From NCBI RefSeq assembly GCF_001039355.2, contig NW_019775562.1, positions 21,754-85,753 on the forward strand: DNA of 64,000 nt, read 5' to 3'. The position numbers and the translations under genes were made by a program. The notes beneath the pieces are model-generated. The model did not search any database. It was given only the letters and a program-made list of their open reading frames with translations, and was not told the DNA's origin. Source of the DNA: Lingula anatina (taxonomy: Eukaryota > Brachiopoda > Lingulata > Lingulida > Lingulidae). The number at the start of each line of letters is the position of its first letter. The first letter of the stretch is position 1. Below, piece by piece: positions 24,834-36,045 of this stretch.

Positions 24834-27784
24834 TACACAAGCAAACTGGTGCTGGCTGTCATATTCATAACAGCTGTTTTATATACAACAAGAACGGAAA
24901 ATGTCCTCGGCGACAGCAACGAGGATTTCGACTTCGACGGCCTGCCAGGATCTCAGCACGAGTTCAAGATCGAGATTCCTGCCGGGAGATTTGAGTGTTT
25001 TTACCAGAAGATGGAGATGGATGAGGAGATCCACATATCCTTTGAGGTGAGATACCCCACGGGACTGACGTATAGACACGGGGGTGGGGGGGGGGGGGGG
25101 TGGGGCATTATTTCAAATATAGTTTTGCAGAAATTTGGTAGAACATTAGAGTGATATTGAGCAGACATGTAAAATAGTAAAACGACTGCAGCCCCCCCCC
25201 CCTCGGGTTAAGTGTGTGGAGCTCAGTACAGTTCCCTAGCCTTCTAAGGATAGTGGACCCATAACTCGGCTTCCATTTCTCTGCGGTTATCATTCAAATC
25301 GTGCTAGAATAGAACAGGATGTATTTTTTGTGGTATTTAGTAACATGATCAACACGACATATTTTGTAATATCAGCTTTGGTGTAAGTTCTCCATCTTCA
25401 ACAGTCAACTCACTGAACAGATTAGGAAAAATAAATCAGCTGTCTTTATACAGGTGGCAGTGAACTGACTTGTCACCACACAGGGAAATCAAAATAACAG
25501 AGAACCCTTCATTAAAAATCGATAAACGTACGGTTACATTGCGACCGGTAATTAATCTGTATGTTTTTTTCCCACTGAACAAAATGATATCAGAGAAAGG
25601 CAATCAAAGATCCCTTTACCGACTTAACGCACACTCGGATTATACACAGTCCTTCTCTGTGTCAACTAGGCATTGTTTTGACACATAAAGCCACCAGTGT
25701 TAATAAAACAAGAGCTCATCTTCATTACTATTCTAAGTCATTACATTAATATTTCATGAACGTCTGGGGCGCGTTGTGCTAGCAAGTTATGTTTGTGACC
25801 AGTCGCTTCACCTGCGTTCAAGTGTATAACTATCATTTTTGATTAAAATTAAAATTTCGGCTTCTCCATCGCAGTACTAGTAGAGCTAAGAAGGGTTTGA
25901 GGCGCCAAGTGTACAGCAGCGACTGCGGGCTGGGAAATTTTTCCGCATCCCGAGAGAAGCACCCTGAGTGCAGATGGTGATCACTGAGACGCTTCCCTAT
26001 ACCCGGATACACTCACCGCCAGCGTTTTTACTTGGAAATTCAGGGTGACATTCGGGAGAGATTAGTAGCAAATAAATCATGTTGCTGATAACAAAAATCA
26101 TCAAAAGCGCGACCTCTGACCTCAACTTGATGCAACCCTTTATGGCTTATCTCAGCGGTAATGACTTCACGTACTTTATTTTAGGCTTCTGTTTAAAATG
26201 TAGGTAAAGAATGCAAATATCGTATTTCACGTGCGTTCACCGTTGTTACCGTAATTAGGGTTTATATCCGACACACTCAGCCGAATAATCTGCCGCGAGA
26301 GACAAGTCACGCCACGTCCCTCCTCACATGAAGTCAGTAGCAATAGTGACAAAAATGTACTGCTTCGTGAAAATTAAGAAATGGCAAGTATTTTAAACGG
26401 GCAGTTAGTACCATGGCACATTTACACTGCTTCATTCATCATCATCATCAGTGCTCTTCGTCCCGTGTGGGACATAGGGCCACACTGCTTCAATATAGAA
26501 TGATATTTTATTGAAGTATAAAAAGATTAACAACAATTTTTACTGGTGTTCTTTGAGAAGCGGGGCCTTGGTATTTGCACTCGCGTTGCTAAGTTGTATA
26601 AAACAGAGAAACGGTGAGGTGACGATGAGACGAATCTGGTCTTTTATAAAAGACTTTACGTGTCTCTAAGCTGACGGCCTCACGAGGACGATGTCTGGCA
26701 ATTATTATGCATAAAATACTGACGAACTTGGAAGGGTAAAACAAAAGAGAAATGTCAGAAAAGGATGTGACAACAAAAGTAATAATTTTAAATATGTTTG
26801 CATAATATATTTAGGTACTGCGTGGAGCAGAGCGGCAGATTGACATGGTAGTGAAATCTCCACACGGAGACCTGATAGAGAACTTCCAGTGGAAGACTGA
26901 CGGGGCATTTGAGAGACAAATCAAGCTTCCAGGTGAGTCATTGGTAGGGATTTTATTAAGACAAAATAGCGGGCTCAGCTCCCGCCCTTGTAGTAAGAGG
27001 GAAATGACTTACTGTATTTGGGCCCACAGATAATCTGCTAAACGTCCCTCACAGTATTTTTCAATTGTTTCTTTGCTATCAGGTGTGCCAGACTTCTATT
27101 TCGAGCTCGTCTTCCAGCAGTAGTGTGATGTATTGTAATCGATATTCCAAAAACTCTGTTTTCTTTTGTTCTCATTTTAGGCGTCTATGAATTTTGCTTC
27201 GACAACTCGTTCAGCCGGTTCGCCAGTAAGTTAGTCTACTTCTACTTGGTTACCTTCTCCACCTCGGCCTGGGATAACTTCTCCAAGGAACTCCAGGACA
27301 TGGATATCAAGACTGAAAACTTCTCGGTAGTTTGGTTTTGTTTCCTCTGGTTTATTGTCGTTGTTGTTAAAGATTGAGGTAGAGTTATTAGTTGATAGCC
27401 TGAAATAATTTAAAACGAAGTCCAAGCGGTAATCTGGCTTCTAATGGTAGGCCTATATTTGACCCAGATCAGACCCCCCTTTTTTCTGAAAACAGCATAA
27501 AAACGACTCTTTAATTCTTACTTACTTGTACACTTTTTTGTTTTCAGCAAAGCATCGGCAAGGTAGACAAGGCCATCACGGACATGCTATTTTACCAAGG
27601 CCAGAGCAGGCAGCAGCACATCCGGGACTGGTACGTTGCCGTTAGCAACAGAAACTACATCCAGTATTGGTCAATCTTCCAGTGCACTGTGATCATTCTG
27701 GTCGGGTCACTTCAAGTGTACTTCCTCAGGAAAATGTTTGACAGTCAGAATGTGATATCGGGTTCCAGCAAACCCAGGGCATAG
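24825..27784 (+). CDS. TMED6: Transmembrane emp24 (p24) protein, TMED6-like (4 exons)
   Basis: p24 proteins are type I cargo receptors and coat adaptors of COPI/COPII vesicles between ER and Golgi. Exons are 24825-25046, 26815-26932, 27181-27326 and 27548-27784, phase-consistent, giving 240 aa. A signal peptide covers about residues 1-24. The GOLD domain spans about 44-135 with the two conserved cysteines C58 (FECFYQ) and C119 (YEFCFDN). A coiled-coil-like linker follows at about 150-192. One membrane helix lies at about 203-222, and the 18-residue tail contains RKMF and ends in KPRA. The stretch SNRNY...WS...VIILVGSLQVYFL and the tail match TMED6 better than TMED1/3/5/7. The length of 240 also fits TMED6. 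NFS at 160-162 is a possible glycosylation site. No poly(A) signal is visible before the N at 28015; repeats begin about 30 bases after the stop. Confidence 0.85.
25081..25101. repeat. G-run immediately downstream of TMED6 exon 1
   Basis: A nearly pure G tract interrupted by T lies about 35 bases inside intron 1, with an opposing C run at 25193-25202. The RNA could form a G-quadruplex or a G:C stem. No function can be claimed. Confidence 0.7.
26435..26481 (-). mobile_element. 47-bp extreme 5'-truncated LINE insertion with 11-bp target duplication
   Basis: Read on the minus strand, it encodes only the final residues ALCPTRDEEH, a stop, then (TGA)n. This matches the end of the larger insertion at 28110-28518. 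It is flanked by the 11-bp direct repeat ACACTGCTTCA at 26424-26434 and 26482-26492, a signature of target-primed reverse transcription. It lies in TMED6 intron 1. Confidence 0.75.
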
Positions 27785-27815
27785 AGGAGTGAGTGGAGGC
27801 TCCTCTCTGCCCGAA

Positions 27816-28014
27816 CTACAGATTGTTGTATTAGGCTTTATAAACGGATTAAGCGTTTACTAACACTACCCGCAGATCTTTTAGCACTCACACCTATAAT
27901 AACCATCATCATCATCATTGCTCTTCGTCCCGTATGGGACATAAGGCCACAGTCACTTCTTTCCATTTGGCCCTATCTCTGGCTATGTGCTGGGCCTGTC
28001 CCCATGTAAGGTCC
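27816..28014. repeat. End of first contig, overlapping 28016-28214
   Basis: These 199 bases match 28016-28214 with about 7 substitutions, all transitions where I compared them. A single N at 28015 separates the two. It contains the inverted-repeat arm (27833-27902) and the 3' part of the LINE fragment. An unmerged allelic contig overlap is the likely cause. Confidence 0.8.
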
Positions 28015-28041
28015 NAAACTACAGGTTGTTGTATCAGGCCT

Positions 28042-28704
28042 TATAAACGGATTAAGCGTTTACTAACACTACCTGCAGATCTTTTAGCACTCACACCTAT
28101 AATAACCATCATCATCATCATTGCTCTTCGTCCCGTATGGGACATAAGGCCACAGTCACTTCTTTCCACTTGGCCCTGTCTCTGGCTACGTGCTGGGCCT
28201 GTCCCCATGTAAGGTCCCCCTCCCTCAGCTCTGCCATCATTGTTCGGCGCCAGGTGGTCTTGGGCCTTCCTCTCTTTCTTTTTCCAGGTGGTGTCCATCT
28301 CAGAGCTACCTTTGGTACTCGGTTCTCGTCCATCCTAAGTACATGGCCGAGCCATTTAAATCGCCGTCGCTTGATCTGCCCTACAATACTCTGGCTCCCT
28401 GTCAGGTGCTGTCGTACTGTTGTTAATGCACATGACCTGGGTTTTGGTGGTGCTGATGGCAAGTCCCGCTTGTGCAGCAAAGCTACTCAGACGGTCAGTC
28501 TTCTCCTGGAGATGGCTGATAATAACCATATAACCCATAAATAACCAGCACTACCAGAGTGGATGAATGTTAGTGTCAGGTATGGTTTTGTTCGTGCTAA
28601 ATAATTGTGCGGTATGTTGGTTAATTCGTGGGTTATGTGGTTATTATGGGTGTTATTGCTAAAAGATCTGCGGGTAGTGTTAGTGAACGCCTAATCCGTT
28701 TATA
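28042..28704. mobile_element. Inverted-repeat element interrupted by a LINE
   Basis: The left arm (28042-28109, resuming 28530-28550 after the LINE) is the reverse complement of the right arm (28615-28704). The shared blocks are TATAAACGGATTA, ACTAACACTACC, GCAGATCTTTTAGCA, ATAATAACCA and ATAACCCA. The loop is about 28551-28614. No coding capacity is seen. The right arm is repeated in the second copy at about 36941-37030. Element class is unknown. Confidence 0.65.
28110..28518 (-). mobile_element. 5'-truncated non-LTR retrotransposon (RTE/CR1-like ORF2 end)
   Basis: Minus-strand translation gives a reverse-transcriptase C-terminal part (LQEKTDRLSSFAAQAGL, then STTKTQVMCIN). It is followed in another frame by the typical LINE ending RRRFKWLGHVLRMDENRVP, RKRGRPKTTWRR and ALCPIRDEEQ. 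About 100-150 residues normally between these parts are missing, so the copy is internally deleted as well as 5'-truncated. The 3' tail is (TGA)n starting at the stop codon. It is flanked by the 11-bp duplication ATAATAACCAT (28099-28109, 28519-28529). Dead element. Confidence 0.85.
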
Positions 28705-28982
28705 TGTTGCCACAGATGCTGTCAGGAACATAACTCTAAATGATGATAGGGAGTGTCTTTCAATGAACTTATTGTAAGTCGAGATATTGGGATAAAAGGA
28801 CTGAAGCACACTGGGTATATATTGCTTCTTCATCAAAATGAGTAATAATAATAATTAGACGTGAAGTATGAGGGCCCGTGTCTTGTGCCGATTGTAATTG
28901 TACGTAAACTTTCTTTGCTTTTGAAAATGGGATGCAAGTGACCTCCCTCAAAAACAAAGACGTTGTCTTAGGCTACGTGAAA

Positions 28983-29057
28983 ATGGCCGCATATCTCCAA
29001 AATGTGGATCGGTTTTCATTCTTGTGCCATGTTTTAGAAATAGAAGAAGGCGACAGG
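28983..29057 (+). CDS. Possible first coding exon of an unrecognised small gene (copy A)
   Basis: An ATG in an AAAATGGCCGC (YY1-like) context opens 25 codons ending EIEEGDR and followed by a strong donor AGG|GTAAGG. The exon is identical in copy B at 37303-37377, where the donor is also intact. It joins in phase to the 34-nt exon-like segment at 30180-30213. I do not recognise the peptide, and no convincing third exon was found. It could be chance. Confidence 0.2.
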
Positions 29058-30179
29058 GTAAGGTGCAGATGAAGCTTATGTGTATATGTGTGTATCAGAC
29101 CCGTTCTTTGCTGCTTCCGTACTTGATCCTTTTCTGGTAAAAACTGAAAGAATCAACATCGTGTGTAAAATAGTATTTTATGTCCTCCAGAAGTTGACAG
29201 GACGTTTGCATGTTAAAGTATTTGCTGTTCTTAAAATGTTATTTTTGAACCTAGCCATTCAGCTGAAGAATTATTTCATTTTACATTTTTTCTACTTTTA
29301 TTTCAATTTTTTTTCCAAATATAACAGAATCCTTTTTGTATGAAATTTTATCATATCAGTTTTCCAAAAAAAGTTTTACAATAGATCGTTCTAAAATCCC
29401 TCATCAAAAGGATGAATTTCCACAAGCGAAGTCATGATAACGATTCTGATATATATATGTTTTTCTCCGCAAAATGTTTATTTATATATTTTTAGAACTA
29501 CCCAGGGGATATTGTTGTCGAAAACAAACACTATGCAGACTAGTATGTAGATATAATAGTAAAGTAGTTGTTAATTACAGAGTATTGTCACCGGTAAGAC
29601 ACGACTGATTCCGTACCTTTATTGCGCAGTGGAGATATGCGGAATCACACAAAGATGTCCAAATGTGCATTAGGAAATGTCATAATTACTTAATTCATTG
29701 TTTTTGATAAGCTTCATTGCTTTAGTTTTAAGAGGCTACACATATATAAAGTGTAACCAATAGGTTAGATTTTAGCAAGAGACCGGAGGGCATTGCGTTG
29801 TGAGTCATCAGTGGAGAAGATGATAGATGTGACGGTTGAGCTCCACTAGCCACAATAGACATTGTTTAAAACTTTTATACTTCACCGCTAGAGGTCCCTG
29901 CTGTCTTTAAAAACATTCAGTTGAGAAAGATACAGATGAAGCATAATCTATGTTAACATGTAATAACTAGTGTTACTTGATCCAATGGATCTCTGCCCTC
30001 TTCTTATTTCTTAAGCTTAGGACTGTAGGATATAATGGTAAAGGGATCTTACAGTAAAATTTAGATGTGTTGTATTTTTCATACGAGTTTAAATATTACA
30101 AATGTTTTTCGCACTGGCGTGGTCTGCGTGTTATGATGTAAACCAGTTGACGTTTTTCTTTTCTTTTTTTTTTTCAAAG

Positions 30180-30213
30180 AAATCTCTGGACATCTTACAG
30201 CTCAATATTAAGG
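30180..30213 (+). CDS. Possible 34-nt second exon (copy A)
   Basis: A long T/C tract ending CAAAG precedes AAATCTCTGG..., which reads KSLDILQLNIK plus one base before a GTAAAT donor. Copy B (38521-38554) differs by one base in the exon, ATT to ATA, which is synonymous. Its upstream pyrimidine tract differs greatly. Linked speculatively to 28983-29057. Confidence 0.2.
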
Positions 30214-32050
30214 GTAAATTTTAAATAAATTTTCTTTGATAGTGTATGTCATATTTTTAGAATATATAATTTAGGTTGTAAATTGCCATCTCTAACAAAT
30301 GTGAAGATATTATGATTGCATTGTGTATGGTAAAACTCATTGATTTCGCTGTCATATTTAGTTTATTGCAATCATCTCATAAATGTAGTCATGGGACTTA
30401 CACAAGCTGTTTGAGGTCACTGGTGGATTGAAAAAACTATAAATAAAACTGTTGAATTGCATGTTCATGTACACGGCAGTGTTCATATAATGTGATACAG
30501 TTAATCCCGTGGTACATGTAGACATGTACGTGTAGTTATTTTCTATACAAGTAAGTACATATTTCATGATAATCATCCATTACTTAGAGCGAAAATGTTT
30601 ATAAACCTATATAATTTTTCCAAGTTTGATTTCGCTAAAAAAAGCTACCCTTTACCAGATATTATAGGAACAGTTTCAAATAGACGTTCTTAACGATGGG
30701 TGTAGATACAAATAAAATAATAAAATAATAAATAATCAAATACACAATCAGGTTTGGAGTATTCATGGAGCATTAACGCACAAAGCTTTTTAATACTAAA
30801 ACGCTACTAGTTACTTTGAAATGATAACTTTCACAAAGTAAACATGTTCTGAAGCACGTGAAGTCTTTTGAATTAATTCGATTTCAGGCTTTATAGCTTT
30901 GGTACTAGTCAAAACCAGTTAAATTACATCGTCTCTGCTTTACAATTTAAAACATCAGAAATTAGCGAGACTTCCACCCTGAAGAAAAAATATGCCGTCT
31001 GTGCCTTGGCTATCCCTAGCGAACCAACAGCTGCAGAACGCAGCGAGGAACATATAACGGAACATGCAAAGCACGACAACATGGCGGAGGCCCGATCCCT
31101 TCACAGTGAACACATTTTTACTCTGTCCTCCAAGAACAGTTGCAGCACGGTAAAGCCCTTACTACACGCCACAAAATTAACAGAAGCTGGCGCATATGTA
31201 TTTTGCAAGCAGCAATACTTTAAACAGATGCATGCTATTTCAGACTACTTGTTGATGCAATAAAGTCAAAATGATGAGAATTAAAACAGCGGCACTTTAG
31301 TCACGTTTGCTTCCACTAGTTCTCATGAAAGCTCTCTGTTTCTTCTATCATTTAGTTAATCGATTGTTTGTCATGTCATTTATAATACAGTAACATCTGA
31401 TAGCAGGCAATCTAAAAACCTAAGCTGAACGAATTTTAGCACATAGTTGTTACTCATTAACGTTTCACTCTTGATACAGTGCGTTTCAATGCTGCTGTTG
31501 ATCAAAAAGCTGACAACATTTAAAAGCTTAGCGTTTTGCTTGATTACATTTTCCAGGAATGCCGCAAAAAGCAAGTAAAATGGCGTGTAAAAGATGCACA
31601 TAAGCCAGTATCAGAACACTGCGTGGCAAAATTGATAGTGTTTCTATCTCCTTTGTCGAATAAGGCGAGATTGTAATCATACTTGGCAGTGTTCGTGCGC
31701 CCTTAACAGTGGCTGAATACTTACTAAAACATGATAGTCGATGAACTGCCCACAACCGTCTTCGACTGTTACAGAAGTAAATTTCCACAATAAAAAGTGT
31801 ATTACCCCCATAAGATATGAAAAAACCTATTCCCAATGCCCAATGCTGTACCTGTAGGCACCATTACCCCACTACATGTGTTCCACATCATTCAATATAG
31901 TGTTTTTGGACGGTAAAAGAACGTTGTTCCGGGACCAGTTTAGTTCTTAGTGCAACTTTACAGAGGCAAATACAGATGACCATCTTAAACTTTTCGACAA
32001 TTACACGTAAGACTTCCCCATCAGTCCACAACAGTTTTAAATAGTTCTCG

Positions 32051-32056
32051 TTTATT
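32051..32056 (-). terminator. Poly(A) signal for the 32074-32388 exon
   Basis: AATAAA on the minus strand, 17 bases after the stop codon. It is conserved in copy B at 40383-40388. A stop codon followed so closely by a poly(A) signal supports a terminal exon. Confidence 0.45.
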
Positions 32057-32073
32057 GTACATGCATCCCGAGG

Positions 32074-32388
32074 TTACGCAAGAACTTCTTTGTCAACATC
32101 TTGGCCACTTCGAGGCCGACCAACCTCGGGGTCCATTGGGATATTTGGTTTTCGCGGGCTCCGATGACTATCCTCTTTACTTATAAGTGGCTGTTGTTGA
32201 AAGTCATCATCAGTTACATTAATAGCAGGATTGCCAATGGTTGGGTTAGTAGCATTAGCCTCATCTTCTATGACAACTTGCGGTATATGAGTTGTCGGCA
32301 TAGAGTGTGACCCATTTTGGCGGGCGTTTGCAGGAGCTGTCGCGGCCAAGCGCGTGCCCACACGATCATGCATAGGAAGCATTTCAAC
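32074..32388 (-). CDS. Conserved terminal coding exon, 104 codons (copy A)
   Basis: Minus-strand acceptor TTTGTTTGTAG with a good pyrimidine tract opens a phase-0 frame of 104 codons plus stop (VEMLPMHDRVG ... DKEVLA). The encoded segment is hydrophilic, rich in acidic, Pro and Ser residues, with no membrane helix. Copies A and B (40406-40720) differ by one synonymous base (AAT/AAC) in 315 nt, although flanking DNA diverges more. It could be an alternative C-terminal exon of the GLUT gene: exon 10 (after YPSME) and a weak internal donor TCG|GTAGAA in exon 11 are both phase 0. It could equally be the last exon of a separate minus-strand gene. I do not recognise the sequence. Confidence 0.55.
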   Translation of the reverse strand, partial: VEMLPMHDRVGTRLAATAPANARQNGSHSMPTTHIPQVVIEDEANATNPTIGNPAINVTDDDFQQQPLISKEDSHRSPRKPNIPMDPEVGRPRSGQDVDKEVLA

Positions 32389-33692
32389 CTACAAACAAAG
32401 GAAAGGAAACACTCAAACTAAGGACTACAGTGAGTAAACATGCAGGTTAATGTTCATGCCGTAAAGTGTTAACATATATGTGCGTTTCTATTCAAGTTGT
32501 GGTGGTATAACTGATTACGTTGTATCCCAACACGTGGTGTGATTACTGTTTCCAACCGTAGCTAGCCAGTCTAGTCCCTCTCACCGACCCAGTTGTAACT
32601 GAGTAACTGAGGACCATGTCTTTAGATTGGCTGTCTTTGGTCGAACATTCTAATTGCATGGCCTGCTAAGTTTACTCGTTACAACTTGAATGGAAACGTG
32701 GCACATATCAGGAAAGTCAATAACAAAAAAATTACGATATATATGAGATGTTGCACAGGAAAAACAGAGTTAAGAACAAATGTATGCAAGCTCAACACCA
32801 AACAAGACACTTTAAAATATTGTAAACAATATTAATAAAAACAAAGAACTATCTAAGCCAACACTAAGCGCATGTGCTGAACTAAAATACTTGAAATCCT
32901 AGAAATATAAGGGAATTAAAACATAAAGACAACAAATAAGCATGCTGCAGAGAAACATACAAGCTTAACCGGTAAATAAGGTTTTCATAAAGGCAGTGGT
33001 TAGATAGCAAAATAATAATGATGGTTAATTACTAAAATCACCCTCTAAAGATATACTCCTAGAAACCACGGTGCTGCATCGCTTTCTGTTTAATAGCAAT
33101 GCAAGGGGTTATACAAATAATAGAATGTACAACTATGTGACACTCTAGCCGTCCACTCTAATTAACTAATGTGACAAATGAGACCCAGAAACATTAAGAA
33201 GTCATGTGGCAATGCAGTATAAACGCTCAAAAGAAACAAGTATTTATTCAACAACACATTTTATTCATCCACAGCGACACACTGAAATGCTCCCTTAGGT
33301 ACGGTTTACACCACCTTTTTGTGATAAATTCACAAAATAAAGATATAATGAATTTACTAAGTTACAGTAAGATGCAATAACAAACATAACGTATAAATAA
33401 ATGATTCTAACTTTGGAGGTCACAGCGAATATATTTCCTACAGGCGACCTTTGTGGCAGTCTAATGGAAAGAAAGCAATTAAAACTACAGAATATGACTG
33501 GTCAATGTTAACTTATATCTCTATGTTGGCACTATACATCATTGTTGGTAATACTCAGAGAGAAAGAGTGGCTACATAGCGAATGCAGACGACTTCTTAT
33601 TCCTCCTACATTCTATTTCTACCTTCTATTACTTCCTTTCCCTGGCAGTCGCGTTCAGACGAAAGTAATCCTAAACCGGGTAGGGGGTTTAC

Positions 33693-33775
33693 TTGCGTAA
33701 CTAGACAGCCACATAACATAGAGAGCATCCGGGCAGGATAGTCCACTCTTGACGCCAGTAAGCCCGATATACGGT
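33693..33775 (-). CDS. Weak candidate internal exon upstream of the 104-codon exon
   Basis: Minus-strand acceptor TTCATCTCAG, 27 codons (RISGLLASRVDYPAR...CLVTQ) and donor CAA|GTAAAC. It ends in phase 0, compatible with 32388. Copy B (42031-42113) differs within it by one synonymous base (CCT/CCC). The polypyrimidine tract is modest and the peptide is not recognised. Confidence 0.15.
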
Positions 33776-36045
33776 CTGAGATGAACACATCATTTAGTCT
33801 ACTATTCTACATGCACAATGTAAACCTCACTCCCTCTTAACATCCTATGTTATATGTACAATGTACTGGTGCGTGAATTCGAGTACTGAGACATACCAAA
33901 ACAATAAATAGAGCTATAATGAGGTAACGTATTAAATGGTACGCTTAAGTACTACGGGTGTCAATGATAAATATTAATATTATAAATGTAATTCAACAAT
34001 TCAATGTCACTGCCGACATCTGTTAATTTTGTAAGTAAATTTAGATAAAGTATAACTTGGTATTATACATATTTAAATAAGATGTTTAGTCCCTGACATT
34101 ATATTACAAAGAAACAAAACACCTTTTTTATACTTCCCACCGCTTGGCGATTGCCTAATAACAAGAAAGCCTATTATATTAATAAATTACCGCTCTCGAG
34201 AGATTCATTTTACATACAAAACACTATTCTTGGTAATCGGAGTAAAATGTGTAATAACTAGCAACATTTTTTTATTCTAAGGATAATTCGCTTTACGTCT
34301 TAGCGTAGAAACCATGATAACATTTCTAAACACATTCCAACCGCTCAGCAAATATATCAAAAATACTTCTCGTTACTTTTCTACGGCGCCCCCTGTGTCA
34401 CACGTTGCTGCAGTATGTACAGCCTACTGCGATCTCGCTGACATTCAGGCGACACTGTCTGTTCTACAGATATTTGTTCTACTCTAAAGGTGCGGTTACA
34501 TACAAGTCGAGCCAGCCCTTCTTGGGACGACACTTTTCCTGCGGATTGTGTGCCTAAGATCGGCCACAACTAACTTCAAACAGGCGGCCGGCAGAGAGTT
34601 TAAAGGTCGACCTAAATTTCGTCTAATAGGTTGCTAACTGTAATGCAAATGCTCAGCAAATACACCAAAATAATAAATAAGTTTAGCAAAAAATATTCAA
34701 ATACTACATTTATGATAAAAATACAATACTTGGCAACAGTAGAGTGCTTTCGGTTGGTCCCTATTACTAAAATAATTCAGCTGAAATAAATAAGGAAGGT
34801 TACGTGTATCAGTGTTTAAGACAACGTTCTCCATCTAATGCTCCATCCAGCGAGAGATTTCTTAAAATACAATTAACATGTTATTTTGATTAACATGGTG
34901 GTTAGGAGCTTTAATATAAATATTCGCTAAATGAACGTTGTTCGGAGTGTTTTTACTGTATAACATTAGATATATGAGGTATAATAACTACTGGTCGACA
35001 ACAGGGTGTATACTGACAGGAACAAATGGAACCACAATGTACCAAACCCATCCAAAATTCAAATAAAATTTATGTTATATTCTAAACATATTTGGCAATA
35101 GTTGTAGATTTTCTTATAACATAACAATAAAATGTAAATATAACTAACCGTTACTGTCGGAATACCCTTTTAATCTTAAAAGATAAATTTAAAATAACTT
35201 TTACCCTTTTTCTTTAACTACCAAAAACAACCAAAAGGCAATATTTGGCATGGGGTGTCATTTTTTCTTGGGGTGGGATGCATTACATCCGAAGCTGAAC
35301 TTTTTGTCATTTATATATGGTATATATAATACAAGGCGAAGTTCTGCCGTGTGATGACGGGAAAGGTCCGTCGTGCCTCGCTTGAAACAGACTTCTGCTC
35401 TAGAAGTGAGCTGCCGCCATTATTTGACTGAAAGCCGCCAGCCGTGGCTGTATTCTCCAGAATTCTACCAGTGTTACAGTGGTGACAGTTACTTTTATCG
35501 TGGCTACTAGTAGCTGGCTTGAACAGCTGGCGGTGTTTCGGTAAACTTAAGTAGACACTGTGCCTGGTTCATGTCGATGTCAAACCGTCTTCGGGTGAAC
35601 GGTACCCGTTAATTTGTCCTTTGATTACCCACTATGTAACTGTACCGTCCATGATTCACTTATACAGGGCAAGGTTATGTCAGGTCTGGTAGTTTATATG
35701 CAAGTGCTAAGTATATGAACTGTTCTTCTACTTCAAATCCACCACTACTGGACTTGTCCCAACTTCACCGCCTAACATCATTTCCGAACTGGCGCTAGTT
35801 TAAGTTTGGAATCTTCATAGCCACCAGTTCCTTAACTTCCATGTAACATAATATCTATACGTGCAAAAACCCAAACTATAAGTAATAGCTGCACACGGGA
35901 TGGCAAGCCCTTCCGTCGAAGTAAAAGAACGACCTGATTATTTGACACCTGACCACGCCCTGTTTAACAACTGCATGAAGTAAACATTTATCTTGAAATC
36001 AAATAACATAAAAGCTTAAAAGCCATCTAATTACACGGACTAGCA

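Noticed and set aside
28137-28544. 135-codon plus-strand frame
   Set aside because: It is antisense to the LINE fragment, whose minus-strand translation has clear retrotransposon motifs.
31006-31263. 85-codon plus-strand frame present in both copies (also 39338-39595)
   Set aside because: The differences between copies mostly change amino acids, unlike true exons here, and a spliced reading (after CCCTAG) has a stop in copy A but not in copy B.
34381-34569. 62-codon minus frame identical in both copies (42719-42907)
   Set aside because: The surrounding noncoding DNA is also nearly identical between copies, so identity is not evidence of coding.
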